Shown in pieces: positions 8,755-18,300 of a stretch of DNA of 64,000 nt. Origin of the DNA: Tsuneonella amylolytica (GTDB taxonomy: Bacteria; Pseudomonadota; Alphaproteobacteria; Sphingomonadales; Sphingomonadaceae). The stretch is from contig NZ_CP032570.1 in NCBI RefSeq assembly GCF_003626915.1, positions 2,169,001-2,233,000 on the forward strand. The letters run 5' to 3'. A model generated the notes under the pieces. It made no database searches and was not told the DNA's origin. It saw only the letters and a program-made list of their open reading frames with translations. The translations under genes were made by a program, and so were the position numbers. The stretch's first letter is position 1, and every line of letters starts with the position of its first letter.

Positions 8755-9543
8755 TCACTTGCCCTGGAACTGGGCCTTCCGCTTGCCGAGGAACGCCATC
8801 GCCCCTTCGGCCGCGTCGGCCGTGCCGCCGGCCAGGCGCTGGGCCTCCGCCTCGGCCGCCAGCGTCGTCGCGAGGTCGGCCTGCAAGCCGTCGCGCAGGG
8901 TCTTCTTCATCAGGCCCAGCGACACCGTCGGCCCGCCCGCAAGGCGCGCGGCGAGCGCCTCGGCCTCCGCATCCAGCGCGTCGTCCTCGACGCAGCGATA
9001 GATGAGGCCGATCCGCTCGGCTTCCTCGCCGCCGATCTTTTCGCCGAGCATCATCATCCGCGTCGCCTGCGCGGTCCCGACGAGGCGGGGGAGCATCCAG
9101 CTCGATCCGCCATCCGGCACGAGGCCGATGTTGACGAAAGCCTGGAGGAAATAGCCCGATTTCGCCGCGATGACGAAATCGGCTGCCAGCGCGATCGAGC
9201 AGCCGACGCCGGCAGCGGGGCCGCGCACCGCGCTGACCACCGGCACCGGCACGCTGGAGAGCGCCATAATCATCGGGTTGTAGTGGCGGGTGAGCGAACC
9301 GTGCGCGCGGTCTCCGCCCTTGACCGAAGACTGGCTGTTGGCGGCGAGGTCGGCCCCCGAACAGAACGCGCGCCCTTCGCCGCGAAGCAGGATCGCGCGG
9401 GCATCACCCCGGTCGCGCAAAGCGGCGAAAATGTCGTCAGCCATCTGCGGCGGGCAGGCGTTGAGCCGTTCGGGCCGGTTGAGCGTGATCGCCAACACCC
9501 CCGCGTCGGTCGTCTCCACCCTGATCGTTTCGAAGTCTGCCAC
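8755..9543 (-). CDS. Enoyl-CoA hydratase/isomerase family protein, PaaG-like
   Basis: 262 residues from a GTG at 9543 with GGAGG 7 bases upstream. Crotonase fold: oxyanion-hole regions [10 protein letters not shown] and [15 protein letters not shown]. The position that carries the first catalytic Glu in hydratases is Ser here (GCSIAL), while [18 protein letters not shown] keeps an Asp, as in PaaG-type isomerases (2-(1,2-epoxy-1,2-dihydrophenyl)acetyl-CoA isomerase group). It therefore more likely isomerises than hydrates an acyl-CoA double bond. It is divergent from acetyl-CoA synthetase with 139 bases between. The exact substrate is unknown; phenylacetate-pathway genes are not seen nearby. 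Confidence 0.82.
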   Translation of the reverse strand: MADFETIRVETTDAGVLAITLNRPERLNACPPQMADDIFAALRDRGDARAILLRGEGRAFCSGADLAANSQSSVKGGDRAHGSLTRHYNPMIMALSSVPVPVVSAVRGPAAGVGCSIALAADFVIAAKSGYFLQAFVNIGLVPDGGSSWMLPRLVGTAQATRMMMLGEKIGGEEAERIGLIYRCVEDDALDAEAEALAARLAGGPTVSLGLMKKTLRDGLQADLATTLAAEAEAQRLAGGTADAAEGAMAFLGKRKAQFQGK

Positions 9544-9682
9544 CGCGCGTCCTCCCCGGTTCGATTGCCTTTCGCAACCGTGTGCGGGAAGCACGTCCGG
9601 TTTGCAATCGTCCATCGCCACGCGGCCCTTTCGGCGCGCCGCCTTTGGCTTTAGGCTGCCGCACGAAACGAGAGGATCGAGA

Positions 9683-11632
9683 ATGACGAACACCGCGCAC
9701 GACACCGAATGGGTTCCAAGGCCCGCCGGGGCGGCCGATGGCACCGGGTGCGACGCGGCGCAGTACGATGCGATGTACGCCCGCAGCATCGACGATCCCG
9801 ACGGCTTCTGGCGCGAACAGGCCGCGCGGCTCGACTGGTTCGAGGAACCGAAAACGATCGCGGGATGGAGCTTCGATCCGGTCGACATCGCGTGGTTCGA
9901 AGGCGGCACGCTCAACATCTGCCACAACGCGGTCGATCGGCACGTCGACGCCGGAAACGGCGACCGGGTCGCGCTGATCTTCGAACCCGACGATCCCGGC
10001 GGTGAAGTGCGCCGGATCACCTACGCCGAACTCCGCCGCGAGGTCGTGCGGATGGCGAATACGTTGAAAAAAATGGGCGTGGCGAAGGGCGACCGGGTTA
10101 CGATCTATATGCCGATGATACCCGAAGGCGCTTTCGCGATGCTCGCCTGCGCGCGCATCGGGGCGATCCATTCGGTCATCTTCGGCGGGTTCAGCCCCGA
10201 TGCCATCGCCGGCCGGGTGGAAGACTGCGCGAGCGACTGGATCGTCACCGCGGACGAAGGGCTGCGCGGGTCGAAGACCGTCCCGCTCAAGGCCAACGTC
10301 GATGCGGCACTGAAAAAGGTATCGGCCAAGGCCGTGCTGGTGATCCGCCACACCGGCGGCAAGGTCGCCATGACCGAAGGCCGCGACCACTGGTACCACG
10401 AGCTTTCGGACGGTCTCGATGCGGACTGCCCGTGCGAGCCGATGGCGGCGGAAGACCCGTTGTTCATCCTTTACACCAGCGGATCGACGGGCAAGCCCAA
10501 GGGCGTGCTCCACACCACGGGAGGCTATGCCGTCTGGACCGAGACGACGTTCCGCTATGTGTTCGATTATCGCGCGGGCGAGGTCTGGTGGTGCACCGCC
10601 GACATCGGCTGGGTCACCGGGCACAGCTACATCGTGTATGGCCCGCTGCAAAACGGCGCGACGGCGCTGATGTTCGAAGGGGTGCCGAACTTTCCCGACC
10701 ACGACCGCTTCTGGGCAGTGGTCGAGAAGCACAAGGTCAACCTGTTCTACACGGCCCCCACCGCCATCCGAGCGCTGATGCGCGAGGGCACGGCCCACGC
10801 GACGAAGCACGACCTGTCCTCGCTCCGCCTCATTGGCAGCGTGGGCGAGCCGATCAACCCGGAGGCCTGGCGCTGGTACCACGACACCGTCGGCAAGGGG
10901 GCGATCCCACTCGTCGACACATGGTGGCAGACCGAGACCGGCGGCGTGATGATTACCACGCTGCCCGGCGCGCACGACATGAAGCCGGGCAGCGCCGGAA
11001 AACCCTTCTTCGGCGTCTGCCCCCATCTCGTCGACGGCGACGGCACGGTGTTGGAGGGGGCCGCGGAGGGGAACCTGTGCATCACCCGCAGCTGGCCGGG
11101 CCAGGCGCGCACCGTCTACGGCGATCACGACCGTTTCGTGCAGACCTACTTCAGCACCTATCCCGGCAAGTATTTCACCGGCGACGGCTGTCGGCGCGAT
11201 GCGGACGGATACTACTGGATCACCGGCCGGGTCGACGACGTCATCAACGTGTCCGGCCACCGGATGGGCACCGCCGAGGTCGAGAGTGCGCTGGTGCTGC
11301 ATCCCAAGGTCAGCGAAGCGGCGGTCGTCGGCTATCCGCACGACATCAAGGGGCAGGGGATCTACTGCTACATCACGCTGAATGCGGGTGAGGACCCGTC
11401 GGACGATCTCGCCGCGGAGCTGCGCCAGTGGGTCCGCAAGGAGATCGGCCCCATCGCCACGCCCGATCACCTGCACTTTACCCCGGCGCTGCCCAAGACC
11501 CGCAGCGGCAAGATCATGCGCCGCATCCTGCGCAAGATCGCGGAGAACGACTTCGGCAGCCTGGGGGATACTTCGACGCTGGCGGACCCCTCGGTCGTGG
11601 GTGCGCTGGTGGAGGGGCGGCAGAACCGCTGA
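9683..11632 (+). CDS. acs: Acetyl-coenzyme A synthetase (AMP-forming)
   Basis: 649 residues, the usual length for Acs. Motifs: P-loop [12 protein letters not shown], substrate-pocket WWQTETGG (its Trp is typical of small acyl groups such as acetate), and the C-terminal [12 protein letters not shown] with the catalytic lysine that is regulated by acetylation in this family. It converts acetate, ATP and CoA to acetyl-CoA, AMP and pyrophosphate in the cytoplasm. The ATG at 9683 has AGAGGA upstream and begins the conserved N-terminus; the longer open frame is an antisense overlap with the divergent isomerase gene. A propionyl-CoA synthetase is the main alternative. The TGA lies in a small hairpin shared with the stop codon of the convergent antiporter gene. 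Confidence 0.92.
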   Translation: MTNTAHDTEWVPRPAGAADGTGCDAAQYDAMYARSIDDPDGFWREQAARLDWFEEPKTIAGWSFDPVDIAWFEGGTLNICHNAVDRHVDAGNGDRVALIFEPDDPGGEVRRITYAELRREVVRMANTLKKMGVAKGDRVTIYMPMIPEGAFAMLACARIGAIHSVIFGGFSPDAIAGRVEDCASDWIVTADEGLRGSKTVPLKANVDAALKKVSAKAVLVIRHTGGKVAMTEGRDHWYHELSDGLDADCPCEPMAAEDPLFILYTSGSTGKPKGVLHTTGGYAVWTETTFRYVFDYRAGEVWWCTADIGWVTGHSYIVYGPLQNGATALMFEGVPNFPDHDRFWAVVEKHKVNLFYTAPTAIRALMREGTAHATKHDLSSLRLIGSVGEPINPEAWRWYHDTVGKGAIPLVDTWWQTETGGVMITTLPGAHDMKPGSAGKPFFGVCPHLVDGDGTVLEGAAEGNLCITRSWPGQARTVYGDHDRFVQTYFSTYPGKYFTGDGCRRDADGYYWITGRVDDVINVSGHRMGTAEVESALVLHPKVSEAAVVGYPHDIKGQGIYCYITLNAGEDPSDDLAAELRQWVRKEIGPIATPDHLHFTPALPKTRSGKIMRRILRKIAENDFGSLGDTSTLADPSVVGALVEGRQNR

Positions 11633-11639
11633 CGCGGCG

Positions 11640-12974
11640 TCAGTAGTCGTTTTCGACGCCGAGCCTTTCGGGTGGGACCTCGGGTTCGACCGAGGGCATC
11701 CGCCGCGCCTGCAGCCGCTCGATCATCTTGCCCAGCGTCGCGCGCTGGACGAGCACGCTGAACAGCACCACCGCGAATGTCGCGGCGAGCAGCAGGCTGC
11801 GTGCCGGCCCTTCCGGCAGCGCGAGCGCGAGCGCGATCGAGATGCCGCCGCGCAGGCCGCCCCACCACAGCACGCGGATCGCGCCCGGCGCGTCGAGCTT
11901 CACGCCGGGCACCGTGTTGACCATGCCGCCCACCGAAATGCCGCGCGCCGCCAGGGCGATGGGGATCGCCAGCAGGCCGACGATCAGATGCCCGCGCCCG
12001 GGCGTCAGCGCGATCATCTCCAGCCCGATCAGCAGGAACAGCACCGAATTGAGCAGCTCGTCGACAAGCTCCCAGAACTTGTTGACGTAGTCGCGTGTCG
12101 TATCGCTCATCGCGCGGGCGAAACCATAGTTGCCGATGATGAGCCCCGCGACTGCCATCGCCAGCGGGCCGGAGATGTGGACGTAGCTCGCCAGAGCGTA
12201 GCCGCCCATGACGACCGCCAGCGTGATCAGCACCTCCAGCGAGTAGTCGTCCATGCTCTTGAGCCCGCGATAGCCGAGCCAGCCGATGACGAGCCCCAGC
12301 ACGACCCCGCCGCCCGCCTCGAACGCGAACAGGCGCGCCCCTTCGGCGAGGCTGAATTCCGCCCCCGTCACCGCCGCGCCCAGCAGGATCGTGAACACCA
12401 CGATGCCCACACCGTCGTTGAACAGGCTCTCGCCCGCCACCGCGGACTGGAGCTGCTTGGGGACGTTCTCTTCCTTGAGGACGCCCAGGACCGAGACCGG
12501 ATCGGTCGGGCTGATCAGCGCCCCGAACACGAAGTACCAGATGGGCGCGATCGGCAACGCGAGCAGGTTGCCGAGCAGCCACATCGCCCCGCCGACCAGC
12601 GCGGTCGAGATCAGCACGCCCACGGTCGACAACAGGAGGACGGGCACCCAGTCGCGGCGCAACCGGTCGAGATCGACGTGGAGCGCGCCCGCGAACAGCA
12701 GGAAGCTGAGCATCCCGTTGAGCAATGTCTCGGTGAAATTCATCTGTTCCAGGAGCCGCGCGACCCATTCGTCTAGCGTGAAGAGCGGAAACAGAGCGTG
12801 CGCGACCATCAGCGCGAGGCTGGCGAGCGCGCCCATCACGGTCAGGCCGATCACGTGTGGCAGCCGTATGAAGTGGTGGTTCAGATAACCGAGCACCGCC
12901 GCGGCGACGACCAGAATGGCGGCGATGTCGAACGCCCCTACGGCCTGGCCGGTCTCGTGCATGGTGCGCGCCAT
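11640..12974 (-). CDS. Na+/H+ antiporter, CPA1 (NhaP) family
   Basis: 444 residues with about 12 hydrophobic segments. CPA1 signatures: SPTDPVSVLGVLKE, the ion-binding ESLFNDGVGIVVF (acidic ND pair), and the later WGGLRGGISIALALALP. It exchanges cytoplasmic Na+ or K+ for H+ across the inner membrane and takes part in pH and salt homeostasis. The tail after residue 420 is short and hydrophilic, with no TrkA-C or other regulatory domain visible. ATG codons at 12974 and 12962 are both possible; the first is used. It is transcribed alone, convergent with acs (7-base gap). Confidence 0.85.
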   Translation of the reverse strand: MARTMHETGQAVGAFDIAAILVVAAAVLGYLNHHFIRLPHVIGLTVMGALASLALMVAHALFPLFTLDEWVARLLEQMNFTETLLNGMLSFLLFAGALHVDLDRLRRDWVPVLLLSTVGVLISTALVGGAMWLLGNLLALPIAPIWYFVFGALISPTDPVSVLGVLKEENVPKQLQSAVAGESLFNDGVGIVVFTILLGAAVTGAEFSLAEGARLFAFEAGGGVVLGLVIGWLGYRGLKSMDDYSLEVLITLAVVMGGYALASYVHISGPLAMAVAGLIIGNYGFARAMSDTTRDYVNKFWELVDELLNSVLFLLIGLEMIALTPGRGHLIVGLLAIPIALAARGISVGGMVNTVPGVKLDAPGAIRVLWWGGLRGGISIALALALPEGPARSLLLAATFAVVLFSVLVQRATLGKMIERLQARRMPSVEPEVPPERLGVENDY

Positions 12975-13029
12975 AGCGCCGCGCTTCGTGCTGTCAAAGC
13001 AGGGCGGGGACGCGGACCGGGGAGGGGAG

Positions 13030-13105
13030 TGGTGCCTCGGGGCGGATTCGAACCACCGACACTGCGATTTTCAGTCGCATGCTCTACCAACTGAGCTACC
13101 GAGGC
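13030..13105 (-). tRNA. tRNA-Phe (GAA)
   Basis: The minus strand folds as a 76-nt tRNA: acceptor GCCTCGG pairing with CCGAGGC, D arm starting GCTC, anticodon loop CTGAAAA (anticodon GAA) on stem TGCGA/TCGCA, T arm GGTGG-TTCGAAT-CCGCC, and an encoded CCA end at 13030-13032. It follows the infA-maf-RNase-yacG run in the same direction, 83 bases after yacG. No integrase or attachment duplication is seen next to it. Confidence 0.97.
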
Positions 13106-13188
13106 AGGCACTGCTCGCCGGGCGTGCAACGCAGCCGGGCGGTTGGCGAGGCGGCGCTATGGCGGCGCGCCGCGCGATTGGCAAGGGG

Positions 13189-13392
13189 TCAATCGGACGG
13201 TTCGTCGTCGCCGCGCAATTCGGGGCCGAGGCTATCGGGGTCGACGGGTTCGCCGGGCACCGCGTAGGCATCGTTGAACCAGCGCGCGAGGTCGCGGTCT
13301 TTGCACCCTTCCGAGCAGAACGGCGCGTGTTCCGGATTGCGGGGTTTTCCGCAGATGGGGCAGGGGCGCTGGCCGGATGCGAGACGGGTCAT
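13189..13392 (-). CDS. yacG: DNA gyrase inhibitor YacG (zinc-binding)
   Basis: 67 residues with the YacG zinc knuckle: Cys11, Cys14, Cys26 and Cys30 (CPIC and FCSEGC), followed by the typical DLARWFNDAYAVPGEP stretch. YacG binds GyrB and inhibits DNA gyrase in E. coli; the family is small and diagnostic. The ATG at 13390-13392 overlaps the TGA of the RNase gene in an ATGA, so the two are co-translated. This gene is hidden inside a longer open frame that begins far upstream in the RNase gene; the short form is the real one by homology and length. Confidence 0.92.
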   Translation of the reverse strand: MTRLASGQRPCPICGKPRNPEHAPFCSEGCKDRDLARWFNDAYAVPGEPVDPDSLGPELRGDDEPSD

Positions 13393-14333
13393 CGCGGCAC
13401 GATCTGGGCATGGCCGGCGGCGAGCGCAAGCGCCGGATCGACACGGGTGCGAACAGGCCGGCCCGCACGGCGCTCGAGCTCCGCCAGCCATTCGGGCCGC
13501 AGGGCGCCGATCACTGACGGATGCGCGGCGAATTCGATTGCGCCGGCACCTTCCACCGCTTCGGCCTCGCGCAGCAGGAAGCGTGCGGCGGCCGCGGCCC
13601 GGTTGCGTGCGATCCGCTGGAGAAGCGAAGGCCCTTCGAGCCGGGCGACGAGCTGGACCAGGCCGAAGCCGTTCATCGCGGTGCGCTCGTGCGGCCAGTC
13701 GGCCAGCGCATCGGCGAGCGCCGAATCGATCGCCTGCCGGTCTGCCCTGGAGGGCAGGGTGGGAAAATCGATCGCGATCGACCCGCCGAGGTCGAGACGC
13801 CGCAACGCGCCGGCGATCGCGGGAACGGCTGCCAGCGCAAGGTCGTGCGGCGGCAGATCCCCGTCGATGTCGATCACGGTCATGCCGGGGGTCGCGTCGA
13901 GCAACAGCGACCCGCCGGGAAACGCAATCTTGCCGTCCCATGCCGCGTACCAGACGTCTTGCCACATGCCCGGCGGAAAGCGGCGGACGATGGTGCCGGC
14001 GGCGAATGGGTCGTCGGCTGGCGGCACCGCGCCGACACGGGCCTGCGCGCGCTTGAAGCGGCCACGCTCGGCCAGCGCAGCGCGGGTGACGACGATATCG
14101 ATTCGCGCGCCTTCGCTCGCATTACGCGGCAGGCGGTCGACGAGCAGGTCCTCGCCGTCCTCGGTTCGCGCCGTCCCACGTGCGGACCCTGCGCGGCGAG
14201 ATACCAGTCTGGCCGTCAGTGCCTGACCCGCAACGAGCTCCCCCGGCCAGCGGATCTTCGCCGCGACGGCATGCTCGTTCTCGACCAGCAGGGCACGGTC
14301 CTCGCCGATGCCGCGCTCGACGAGCCAGCCCAT
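13389..14333 (-). CDS. Ribonuclease E/G family protein (short form)
   Basis: 314 residues with features of the RNase E/G catalytic region in a short, S1-poor form. The region TPGMTVIDIDGDL supplies metal-ligand-like acidic residues, then LGGSIAIDFPTL resembles the conserved GG-I-IDF motif of RNase G. It lacks the long C-terminal scaffold of RNase E and is shorter than typical RNase G (about 490). The ATG at 14333 is preferred; the upstream TTG at 14351 overlaps maf. It lies between maf and yacG, an order shared by alphaproteobacteria. The likely role is RNA processing in the cytoplasm, but reduced length makes activity uncertain. Confidence 0.78.
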   Translation of the reverse strand: MGWLVERGIGEDRALLVENEHAVAAKIRWPGELVAGQALTARLVSRRAGSARGTARTEDGEDLLVDRLPRNASEGARIDIVVTRAALAERGRFKRAQARVGAVPPADDPFAAGTIVRRFPPGMWQDVWYAAWDGKIAFPGGSLLLDATPGMTVIDIDGDLPPHDLALAAVPAIAGALRRLDLGGSIAIDFPTLPSRADRQAIDSALADALADWPHERTAMNGFGLVQLVARLEGPSLLQRIARNRAAAAARFLLREAEAVEGAGAIEFAAHPSVIGALRPEWLAELERRAGRPVRTRVDPALALAAGHAQIVPR

Positions 14334-14343
14334 CCCCGGTCGC

Positions 14344-14913
14344 TCAGGCAATCGCGAAACCCGCCGCCTTCAGCAGAGCGCGGGTTTCGAACAGCGGCAG
14401 GCCGACCACGCCCGAATGGCTGCCCGCGATCCACGCGATCAGTCCTTCGGCGCTGCCCTGGATGGCGTATCCCCCGGCCTTGCCCTGCCATTCGCCGCTG
14501 GCGAGGTATGCGGCGATTTCCTCATCCGACAATCGCTTGAAGCGGACCTGCGTCTCGCTCAGCCGCTCGCGGATCGTACCGTCGGGATGGCGCAGCGCGA
14601 TGGCGCTCAGCACCCGGTGGCGGCGGCCGGACAGGAGATCGAGGCAGGCGCGCGCGGTCGCCTCGTCCTCGGCCTTGGGCAGGATGCGGCGACCGGCGGC
14701 GACCACGGTATCGCCCGCCAGCACGAAAGCGTCGGGCTCCGCCGCCGCCTCGGCCTTCTCGCGCGCCATGCGCTGGGCATAGACGCGCGGCAGTTCCGCC
14801 TTCAGCGGCGTTTCGTCGATGTCGGCGGGGGCGACGCGCACCGGCTCGATCCCGAGCCGCGCGAGGAGATCGCGGCGGCGCGGGCTGGCGGATGCGAGAA
14901 CGAGATCGGGCAT
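14344..14913 (-). CDS. maf: Maf family nucleotide pyrophosphatase
   Basis: 189 residues, typical for Maf/YhdE. Motifs: N-terminal LASASPRRRDLL (phosphate binding), DTVVAAGRRILPKAE, SGRRHRVLSAIAL and GGYAIQGSAEGLI. Maf proteins hydrolyse non-canonical or canonical nucleoside triphosphates to monophosphates and are tied to cell-division arrest and housecleaning. The ATG at 14913 opens the conserved MPDLVLASAS; the longer frame runs back through infA and is not coding. It sits 17 bases after infA and 10 bases before the RNase E/G start, in one operon. dTTP/UTP versus modified-nucleotide specificity cannot be read from the sequence. Confidence 0.9.
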   Translation of the reverse strand: MPDLVLASASPRRRDLLARLGIEPVRVAPADIDETPLKAELPRVYAQRMAREKAEAAAEPDAFVLAGDTVVAAGRRILPKAEDEATARACLDLLSGRRHRVLSAIALRHPDGTIRERLSETQVRFKRLSDEEIAAYLASGEWQGKAGGYAIQGSAEGLIAWIAGSHSGVVGLPLFETRALLKAAGFAIA

Positions 14914-14930
14914 GACGTGCCCGCTGGCGG

Positions 14931-15176
14931 TTACTGCGGCCCCGGGCCGCCGCGTCCCGGCATGAAGCGGTAGGTGATGCGCCCCTTGGTGAGGTCGTAA
15001 GGCGTCAGCTCGACGAGCACTTCGTCGCCTGTGAGCACGCGGATGCGGTTCTTGCGCATCTTTCCGGCGGTGTGTCCGAGGATCTCGTGGCCGTTCTCGA
15101 GCTCTACCCGGAACATCGCGTTCGGCAGCAGCTCCACCACTCGTCCGCGCATTTCGAGGAGTTCTTCCTTGGCCAT
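14931..15176 (-). CDS. infA: Translation initiation factor IF-1
   Basis: 81 residues starting [15 protein letters not shown], with the single S1/OB-fold of IF-1 through ITYRF. IF-1 binds the 30S A site and assists initiation. The final stretch [10 protein letters not shown] makes it about nine residues longer than the usual 72-residue protein. The start was placed at 15176, which gives the canonical MAKEE N-terminus; the longer frame reaching 15344 is not supported. It is the first gene of the minus-strand run infA-maf-RNase-yacG. Confidence 0.95.
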   Translation of the reverse strand: MAKEELLEMRGRVVELLPNAMFRVELENGHEILGHTAGKMRKNRIRVLTGDEVLVELTPYDLTKGRITYRFMPGRGGPGPQ

Positions 15177-15382
15177 GTAGCTCGTCGGTTCCTTTGCACA
15201 GGTTGGTCGAATTGGCCGCGCCCTTAAACGCCCGAACCGAAAAAGGAAAGCGTTGCCGTCGCACAAGGCCGGTCCGGGCTTGCGACAAACCGATACGCGC
15301 ATACCTGTTGTCTTGCGCGGCCCGAGCCGACAAAGCCCCGGCAAGGGGAGGCTGAACTGATTTCATTCAAGGAATTCCCCTC

Positions 15383-18300
15383 GTGCGCATTCGACCGACC
15401 CAGGTTTCGCTGATCGCCCTGTCGCTTGCCGGCACCCCGGTGATGGCGCAGGAAATTCCCGGCGAGCCCGTCGATGGCCCCGAAACCGCGCAGGCGACCG
15501 AGGGCGAATCCGCCGATCCGGCGACGACCCCGACGCTGGACGAGATTGTCGTCATCGCCCGCCGGGTGGCAGGGCAAGTGCAGACCGACAGCCCGCCGAT
15601 CGTCGAGCTGAACGAGGAGGACGTCGCGGCCTACGGAGCCAGCTCCATCGCCGATCTCGTCGCGCAGCTGTCGCCGCAGGTCGGGTCGGGCCGCGGGCGC
15701 GGGGGCCGGCCGGTGTTCCTCCTCAACGGCCAGCGCATCTCGAGCTTCCGCGAACTGGGCCGGCTCCCACCCGAAGCGATCAAGAAGGTCGAGGTACTAC
15801 CCGAGGAAGTGGCGCTGAAGTTCGGCTACCCCGCCGAACAGCGCGTCATCAATTTCATCCTCAAGGACAACTTCGCCAGCCGCGAGATCGAGGCCGAGTA
15901 CGGCATGCCCACGGCGGGCGGGTACGGTGTCGGCCAGATCGAAGGTTCGCTCGTAACGATCGCGGGCACGAAGCGCCTCAACGCCAGTGTCGAATACAAG
16001 AACTCGACACCGCTGACAGAGGCGGAGCGGGGCATCGTCCAGACGCCCGGCAGCGTGCCGACGGTTCCGGGCGATGCGGACCCCGCGGCCTATCGCTCGC
16101 TCGTGTCGCGCAATTCGGCGCTGGAGGCGAACATCACCCGCTCGGCCACGCTCGGCGCCGACGCGTCGGCCGGTTCCTACACCCTCAACGGACAGATCCT
16201 GCACGACGTGACGCGGTCGCTGTCGGGGCTCGAAACGGTGCGCCTGACCGATCCCACGGGTGCGAGCGCGCTGCGGACGCTGGGCACCGATCCCATCGAG
16301 CGCCGGACGGTCAGCGATACCTACTCGTTCGGCAGCGTGCTCAACAAGCCGCTCGGCGACTGGCAGCTCACCGCGACGCTCGACGCGGCGCGGGGGATCA
16401 GCCGAAGTCGTCTCGACCGGCGGGCCGATACGGCGCCGCTGGTCGGCGCGGCGGCGGCGGGAACGCTGCCGATCACCGGGCCGCTGCCTGCCCTTTCGCC
16501 CGCCGGCCGGGACGAGGCGACGACCAAAACCTACACGGTCGACACGCTCGCCACCCTCAATGGCCAGCCGTTGCTCCTGCCCGGCGGCCAGACGAGCCTG
16601 ACGCTGAGCGCCGGCTACAAGCTCAACGGCATCGACAGCAGCGACACCCGCAGCATGGCGCCCGACGTCTCGCTCGACCGCCGCCGCGCAACCGCGGGCG
16701 TCACGCTGGGCGTGCCGATCACCAGCCGGCGCGAGGATTTCGGTGCGGCGATCGGCGACCTGTCGCTGAACTTGGCGGGCGGGGTGGAGCACCTGTCGGA
16801 CTTCGGCACGCTGTACAACTACACCACCGGGCTCGTGTGGAAGCCGACCGAGCGGCTGGGCTTGCAGGCGACGTATGTCGCGAACGACGCGGCGCCCAGC
16901 CTGACCCAGCTCGGCGCGGCGCGGATCGTGAACTTCAACGTGCCCACGTACGATTTCCGCACCGGGCAGACAGTGCTGATCACCACGACCAGCGGCGGCA
17001 ATCCCGACCTGCTGGCCGAAAAGCAGCGCGATCTGAAGCTGTCGGCGAGTTACGATCTCGACCTGTTCGAGCGTGCCAACGTCCTCGTCGAATATTATCG
17101 CAACCGGTCGAGCAACGTGACCTCGAACTTCCCGCTGCTGACGACCGACGTCGAAGCGGCATTCCCCGGACGGGTCACGCGCGCGGCCGACGGCACGCTG
17201 CTGGCGATCGACGCGCGGCCGGTGACGTTCGCGTCCACCGCCAGTTCGCGGCTGCGCTATGGCTTCAACCTGTTTGGCAAGGTTGGCAAGCCGAAGCCGC
17301 AGGCCGAACGCGGCGGCGGCAGTGGCGGCGGCGGCGGTGGCCGACCAGCGCAGGCGGCTGCCGCTCCCGCAGCGCCGCCGACTACGGCGCCCGGGGCAGG
17401 CGGCACGACGACCACGATGACGTTCGATCCGGCGCGCTTCGCCGAAATGCGCACGAAGTTCTGCGCCACGCCCGAGGGACAGGCGCCGGACCTGACCGGG
17501 GTGCCCGAGGGCATGCTCGAGCGGCTGAAGGACGAGAACGGCAACGTCGATCCGGCAAAGGTCGCCGCGCTGAAGACGCGTTTCTGCGCGGCGGACGGCG
17601 CTCCCGGCGCCCCGGGCGGGGAAGGCGGTACACGCCGCTTCGACCCGCAGCGTTTCGCCGCCCTGCGCACCGCGCTCGACTGCGTCAACCCCGATACGGT
17701 GCCGGGCACCGAGGGTATCCCGCAGGAGGTCCTCGACCGCCTCAAGAGCCCCGACGGCACGGTCGACCCCGCGCGCCTCAAGGAATTCAAGGCCCGCATC
17801 TGCGCGCTTCCCGCGCCGGCAGCCGGCCAGCAAGGTCAGGGCAGCGAAGGCGGCGGTCGTCGCGGCGGCGGCGGTGAGGGCGGCGGCGGGGGTGGCGCGA
17901 TGCGCTTCGGCCCCGGCGGCGGCGGCGACGGACAGGGGCGGTGGAGCCTGTCGCTCTACCACACTGTCAATCTCCAGAACCGCGTCACCATCGCGCCGGG
18001 GGGTCCGGTGCTCGACCTTCTGAACGGCGATGCCACCGGCAACGGCGGCGGCATCTCGCGCCACCAGGTCGAGCTGGAAGGCGGCCTGTTCAAGGACGGC
18101 ATCGGCGCCCGGCTGTCGGGCAACTACGCCAGCGGGACGCGGGTATTCGGCAGCGGCCTGCCGGGATCGAGCGACCTGCGCTTCGGCGACCTCGCCACTT
18201 TCAACCTGCGGCTGTTCGTGGCGCTCGACCAGCAGAAGTGGCTGACCGGCAACGACAACGATCCGGGGTTCTGGAAGGGCGCGCGGGTGTCCTTGCGGGT

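Noticed and set aside
13030-13105. tRNA-Phe as integration site of a genomic island
   Set aside because: No direct repeat of the tRNA 3' end, integrase or foreign gene content is seen on either side.
17415-17815. EF-hand calcium-binding loops in the TBDT insert (DENGNVDPAKV, SPDGTVDPARL)
   Set aside because: Only positions N/D-G-x-V-D match; the first Asp and the final Glu of a real EF loop are missing.
17281-17940. Frameshift or assembly error as cause of the Gly-rich insert in the receptor
   Set aside because: The frame is continuous, the repeats are regular and both sides match TBDT strands, so an in-frame insertion is simpler.
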